Origin: Actinocrinis sp046724665
GTDB lineage: Bacteria > Actinomycetota > Actinomycetes > Streptomycetales > Catenulisporaceae
Direction of reading: 5' to 3'
DNA length: 10,589 nt
NCBI GenBank assembly: GCA_046724665.1
Contig: JBKOWZ010000022.1
Location: 1-10,589, forward strand
Shown here: positions 6,050 to 10,589 of the stretch, piece by piece
How the letters are laid out: every line of letters begins with the position of its first letter
Numbering within the stretch: the stretch's first letter is position 1
Program-made: the position numbers and the translations under genes
The notes under the pieces: model-generated
What the model saw: only the letters and a program-made list of their open reading frames with translations
What the model was told of the DNA's origin: nothing
Databases searched by the model: none

Positions 6050-7735
6050 ATGAGCCACCCGCATCCCGAACTGGGGCAACCGCCGCAGCTGCCGGAAGGC
6101 GCACTGCGCGTCACCCCGCTCGGCGGGCTGGGCGAGATCGGCCGGAACATGACCGTGTTCGAGTACGCCGGCAAGCTGCTCATCGTCGATTGCGGCGTGC
6201 TGTTCCCGGAGCCCGAACAGCCGGGCGTCGATCTGATCCTGCCGGACTTCACCTCGATCCGGGACCGCTACGACGACGTCGTCGCGGTCATCCTCACCCA
6301 CGGCCACGAGGACCACATCGGCGCCGTCCCCTACCTGCTCAAGGAACGCCCCGACATCCCCCTGGTCGGCTCGCAGCTCACCCTCGCCCTGATCGAGGCC
6401 AAGCTCGCCGAACACCGCATCCGTCCCTACACCCTCGAGGTCAGGGAAGGGCAGAGCGAGCGCATCGGCCCCTTCAACTGCTCGTTCCTCGCCGTCAACC
6501 ACTCCATCCCCGACGCGCTGGCCGTCATCATCGAGACCGAAGCCGGAACGGTCCTGCACACCGGCGACTTCAAGATGGACCAGCTGCCCCTGGACGGCCG
6601 GCTGACCGACCTGACCGGCATCGCCAAGCTCGGCGAGCGCGGCATCGACCTGCTGCTGGTGGACTCGACCAACGCCGAGGTCCCCGGCTTCGTCCCCAGC
6701 GAGCGCGAAATCACCCCGGCCCTCGAGCGAGCCTTCGCGCAGGCCACCCGCCGGGTCATCGTGGCCTCGTTCGCCAGCCACGTGCACCGCATCCAGCAGG
6801 TGCTCGACATCGCGGTCAAGCACCGGCGCAAAGTGGCCTTCATCGGCCGCTCGATGGTCCGCAACATGGGCGTCGCGCGCGATCTGGGCTACCTCAAGGT
6901 GCCGGACGGCCTAGTGGTAGACGCACGTGCCCTCGACGACTACGCCCCCGAGCAAGTGGTCCTGATCTGCACCGGCTCCCAGGGCGAGCCGATGGCGGCG
7001 CTCTCCCGGATGGCCAACCGCGACCACCAGATCCGCATCGTCGAGGACGACACGGTGATCCTCGCCTCGTCCCTGATCCCCGGCAACGAGGCGGCGGTCT
7101 ACCGGGTGATCAACGGCCTCACCCGCTGGGGCGCGAAGGTGGTGCACAAGGGCAACGCGAAGGTGCACGTCTCCGGCCACGCGTCGGCGGGCGAGCTGCT
7201 CTACTTCTACAACCTGGCCAGGCCCCGCAACGTGATGCCGGTCCACGGCGAATGGCGCCACCTGCGAGCCAACGGCGAACTGGCCCAGCTCACCGGGGTC
7301 CCCGCCGACCGAGTCGTCATCGCGGAAGACGGCGTCACGGTAGACCTGGTGGAAGGCACGGCCAGGATCAGCGGCAAGGTCCCGTGCGGCTACGTGTACG
7401 TGGACGGCCTCTCGGTCGGCGACATCACCGAAGCGAGCCTCAAGGACCGGCGCATCCTCGGCGACGAGGGCTTCATCTCCGTCTTCGTGGTAGTAGACGC
7501 GGACACCGGCAAGGTCTCCGCCGGCCCCGAGGTCCAGTCGCGCGGCGCCGGCATCGACGACAGCGCACTCGCGGCCGTGACCCCCCTCATCGAGGAGGCG
7601 CTGGCCCAAGCCGCCGCAGACGGCGTCGGCGACGCCTACCAGCTCCAGCAGCTGGTACGCCGCACCGTCGGCAAGTGGGTCTCCGACACCTTCCGCCGCC
7701 GCCCGATGATCCTGCCCGTCGTCATCGAAGTCTGA
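6050..7735 (+). CDS. rnj: Ribonuclease J
   Basis: Metallo-beta-lactamase/beta-CASP RNase with 5'-to-3' exonuclease and endonuclease activity in known members; matures and decays RNA. I chose ATG at 6050 (561 residues, MSHPHPELG), because it matches the Streptomyces RNase J start and length and has GGAG 8 bases upstream. An in-frame GTG at 5990 would add 20 residues but has only a weak site. Zinc ligands are visible: HGHEDH (84-89), His151 in VNHSIPDA, Asp173 in HTGDFKMD, and His399 in PVHGEWRHL. The beta-CASP part has SFASHVHRIQQ (about 240-250), TGSQGEP (about 308-314) and SGHASAGE with His377. A C-terminal dimer-type domain follows. It is the last gene of the thyX-dapA-rnj series, with a likely terminator beyond it. 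Confidence 0.97.
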   Translation: MSHPHPELGQPPQLPEGALRVTPLGGLGEIGRNMTVFEYAGKLLIVDCGVLFPEPEQPGVDLILPDFTSIRDRYDDVVAVILTHGHEDHIGAVPYLLKERPDIPLVGSQLTLALIEAKLAEHRIRPYTLEVREGQSERIGPFNCSFLAVNHSIPDALAVIIETEAGTVLHTGDFKMDQLPLDGRLTDLTGIAKLGERGIDLLLVDSTNAEVPGFVPSEREITPALERAFAQATRRVIVASFASHVHRIQQVLDIAVKHRRKVAFIGRSMVRNMGVARDLGYLKVPDGLVVDARALDDYAPEQVVLICTGSQGEPMAALSRMANRDHQIRIVEDDTVILASSLIPGNEAAVYRVINGLTRWGAKVVHKGNAKVHVSGHASAGELLYFYNLARPRNVMPVHGEWRHLRANGELAQLTGVPADRVVIAEDGVTVDLVEGTARISGKVPCGYVYVDGLSVGDITEASLKDRRILGDEGFISVFVVVDADTGKVSAGPEVQSRGAGIDDSALAAVTPLIEEALAQAAADGVGDAYQLQQLVRRTVGKWVSDTFRRRPMILPVVIEV

Positions 7736-7779
7736 GCCGCACTCCGCCGCCGGGCAGCTCCAGCCCCAGCGCACTCCCA

Positions 7780-7801
7780 CACACGCGCTGCGCGCTGTGT
7801 G
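7780..7801 (+). terminator. Probable rnj terminator hairpin
   Basis: CACACGCGC (7780-7788), loop TGC, then GCGC-T-GTGTG (7792-7801) form a 9-bp stem with a single bulged T. It begins 44 bases after the rnj stop and is followed by CTTAT. There is no long U-tract. Confidence 0.4.
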
Positions 7802-8115
7802 CTTATACGCTGCGCTGCCCGGCTCCGCTGCGCTCCACCTCCACGCCTGCGGCTGGCCCATAACGCCTACGGCTCCCCGCCCGACCCACCCCAAACGCTC
7901 CGCACCCTCGCTTGCGCTCGGCCGCTCCGCTACTGGACTGCGTGCTCGCCTACGCCGTCGCATACGTACCAGGGTGCAACTTCACCTGCTCCAAATCGGC
8001 CTCGGTGCCGCTCGGCGGGCTGGTGTCGCAGAGGGCTCATTTTCACCGTTCGGGCCCGGGACGGCCGCAGGTGGGTCAGACTACTGATAAGGGGAGCCGG
8101 GCGCGGGTCCGCCAC

Positions 8116-8151
8116 GTTGCCACAGCTTTCAGAGTTGCCACCGCTTTCAGA
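8116..8151 (+). repeat. Tandem 18-bp repeat in front of the small cysteine-rich ORF
   Basis: GTTGCCACAGCTTTCAGA (8116-8133) is followed directly by GTTGCCACCGCTTTCAGA (8134-8151), 17 of 18 bases identical. The end of the second copy runs into the purine-rich ribosome site AGAAGAGAAGG before the ATG at 8160. It could be a duplicated operator or a slippage product. It is AT-richer than its neighbours. Confidence 0.8.
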
Positions 8152-8159
8152 AGAGAAGG

Positions 8160-8612
8160 ATGACCGTTCAGAACGGTTGGCGCTGGTGCAACAAGTGCCA
8201 GGGCCTGTTCCTCACCGGCAATCCCAATCTGGGATGGTGCCCCGCCGGGGGTGGCCACGACTACGGGGCAGCGGGAGCTATCAGGTTCAACATGAGTGAT
8301 CATGAACAGACGCACGCGTTAACCGCTGAGGTCTACGCCGACCCCGAGCCTGCTCGTCGGCCCACGGGTCCACTCACGACCGAGGCTGCCGAAAACCTGC
8401 CGTGGGGCGCCCTCTTGCGCAGGTCGCCCGGCCGCCTACTGGTCCAGGTAATGCTCGAGGCCGATGGTCAGGCCGGGGTGTTCGGCGACCTTGCGCACAC
8501 CGAGCAGGACGCCGGGCATGAAGGAGACCCGGTCGAGCGAGTCGTGGCGGATCGTCAGCGTCTCGCCCTGCGTACCGAGGAGGACCTCCTGGTGGGCGAT
8601 CAGGCCGCGTAG
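8160..8612 (+). CDS. Small protein with one Cys-rich (zinc-ribbon-like) unit; 3' part antisense to dapB, possibly a gene remnant
   Basis: The first 43 codons encode NGWRWCNKCQGLFL followed by GWCPAGGGHDYGAAGAIRF. Cys10, Cys13, Cys27 and His33 could bind zinc. This W-C-x2-C-x-G-L ... C-P-x-G-G-x-H pattern is, as far as I know, a recurrent unit in actinobacterial secreted or hypothetical proteins, normally repeated several times with a G-S-x-x-Y end. Only one unit is present here. The frame continues as unremarkable sequence and then overlaps the dapB coding region by 177 bases in antisense; that part looks like dapB shadow. A native stop has therefore probably been lost. AGAAGAGAAGG precedes the ATG. 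No signal peptide is seen. The domain is believable; the true 3' end and function are not known. Confidence 0.5.
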   Translation: MTVQNGWRWCNKCQGLFLTGNPNLGWCPAGGGHDYGAAGAIRFNMSDHEQTHALTAEVYADPEPARRPTGPLTTEAAENLPWGALLRRSPGRLLVQVMLEADGQAGVFGDLAHTEQDAGHEGDPVERVVADRQRLALRTEEDLLVGDQAA

Positions 8613-9188
8613 GCGCACCGAGTGGACGGGCACGCCCTGGACCGTGCCGCCGCGGTGGTGGTCGGCGTCGTGGGCGGTCGCGTCGGGGAAGGGCTTGCTG
8701 CCGGCCTTCGAGCGCGCCTGCGCGATCAGTTCGGCGGTGCGTTGGGCGGTGCCGCTGGGGGCGTCGGCCTTGTCGGGGTGGTGCAGTTCGACGATCTCGA
8801 CCGACTCGAACAGTGGCGCGGCTTGCTGGGCGAACTTCATCATCAGCACGGCGCCGAGGGAGAAGTTCGGGGCGATCAGGACGCCGACACCGACGCCGAC
8901 GGGAGACTCGTCGAGCCAGGACCTTACCCGCGCGATGCGGTCGGGGGTGAAGCCGCTGGTGCCGACGACGGCGTGGATGCCGTTCTTGACGCAGAACTCG
9001 AGGTTGTCGAGGACCGCCCCGGGATGCGTGAAGTCCACGGCGACGGTCGCGCCCGCGGCGATCGCGGCCTTCGGGTCGTCGTCCACGTCGATGCGCGCGA
9101 CAACCTGCATGCCGTCGGCCTTGGTCACGGCGTCGCAGACCTGCTGACCCATGCGGCCGGCCGCACCGAAGACGGCTACGTTGATCAT
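8436..9188 (-). CDS. dapB: 4-hydroxy-tetrahydrodipicolinate reductase
   Basis: Reduces the DapA product with NAD(P)H on the way to diaminopimelate and lysine. The 250-residue protein has the usual length of the actinobacterial enzyme. It has the Rossmann loop VFGAAGRMGQ (6-15), VDFTHPGA (51-58), GTSGF (76-80), APNFSLGA (106-113) and the catalytic signature ELHHPDKADAPSGTA (134-148) with His136 and Lys140. The ATG (MINVAVFG) starts directly at the nucleotide-binding fold; only a weak GAG-type ribosome site precedes it. It lies 33 bp after the M16 peptidase gene and is probably co-transcribed with it. Its 3' end is overlapped in antisense by the reading frame of the small Cys-rich ORF. Confidence 0.97.
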   Translation of the reverse strand: MINVAVFGAAGRMGQQVCDAVTKADGMQVVARIDVDDDPKAAIAAGATVAVDFTHPGAVLDNLEFCVKNGIHAVVGTSGFTPDRIARVRSWLDESPVGVGVGVLIAPNFSLGAVLMMKFAQQAAPLFESVEIVELHHPDKADAPSGTAQRTAELIAQARSKAGSKPFPDATAHDADHHRGGTVQGVPVHSVRLRGLIAHQEVLLGTQGETLTIRHDSLDRVSFMPGVLLGVRKVAEHPGLTIGLEHYLDQ

Positions 9189-9221
9189 ACGAGGCTCGAT
9201 CTCTGTTGGACTCGCTCTGTG

Positions 9222-10568
<1,347 letters not shown>

Positions 10569-10589
10569 GGTGGCGACGTCGTCCGCGCC

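Larger units (their letters stand above)
7736..8159. other. Gene-free gap of 424 bases with low-complexity repeats
   Basis: Reading frames here give Arg/Pro/Ala-rich strings without any family resemblance. The first 200 bases are built of related short words: GCTGCGC at 7787-7793, 7809-7815 and 7827-7833, and CGCCTGCGGCT (7844-7854) with CGCCTACGGCT 20 bp later (7864-7874). The end of the gap carries the tandem 18-mer listed separately. No RNA gene is recognised. Confidence 0.6.

Noticed and set aside
5951..6823. 290-residue minus-strand reading frame
   Set aside because: It is antisense to rnj, with composition typical of a shadow frame and no motif.
6190..7863. 557-residue plus-strand reading frame
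   Set aside because: It is a frame-shifted shadow of rnj, composed of Arg/Pro/His/Gly strings.
7797..8299. Several overlapping plus-strand ORFs after rnj
   Set aside because: They are mutually overlapping Arg/Pro/Ala-rich frames in a low-complexity stretch with no start signals. Only the frame starting at 8160 shows a domain.

Overview
The window is chromosomal DNA from a high-GC actinobacterium. The evidence is strong G/C bias at third codon positions, GTG starts, a conservon-type sensor kinase, and the linked set thyX-dapA-rnj / dapB / M16 peptidase, which also clusters in Streptomyces and Mycobacterium. The RNase J N-terminus closely resembles the Streptomyces enzyme. I cannot name the genus from sequence alone.

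Left part (1-3853): a sensory/transport pair. A large membrane histidine kinase with a nitrate/nitrite-type extracellular sensor domain is read leftwards and runs off the left edge. Divergent from it, across about 585 bases without a gene, is a solute-binding lipoprotein of the NitT/TauT/THI5 type with no permease or ATPase gene beside it. The gap holds five copies of GCCGAC in two groups spaced 19-21 bases apart, plus a plausible promoter for the lipoprotein gene.

Middle part (3961-7735): three housekeeping genes on the plus strand. They are thyX (flavin-dependent thymidylate synthase), dapA (4-hydroxy-tetrahydrodipicolinate synthase) and rnj (ribonuclease J). The thyX-dapA gap is rich in signals: a long hairpin, a perfect 14-bp palindrome, a perfect TTATCCACA DnaA box, and a promoter so close to the dapA ATG that the mRNA is probably leaderless.

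Right part (7736-10589): a low-complexity gap leads to a short ORF with one cysteine-rich zinc-ribbon-like unit, preceded by a tandem 18-bp repeat. Its reading frame runs on as antisense into dapB, so it looks like the remnant of a longer repeat protein. On the minus strand, an M16 zinc peptidase is followed by dapB (4-hydroxy-tetrahydrodipicolinate reductase), 33 bp downstream. DapA and DapB catalyse consecutive steps of the lysine/diaminopimelate pathway. They face each other here, whereas in Streptomyces and Mycobacterium, as I recall those maps, the genes of this neighbourhood share one direction.

Most of the window is ordinary actinobacterial core genome. The parts most worth a second look are the kinase/binding-protein pair with its repeats, the thyX-dapA control region, and the small cysteine-rich ORF.
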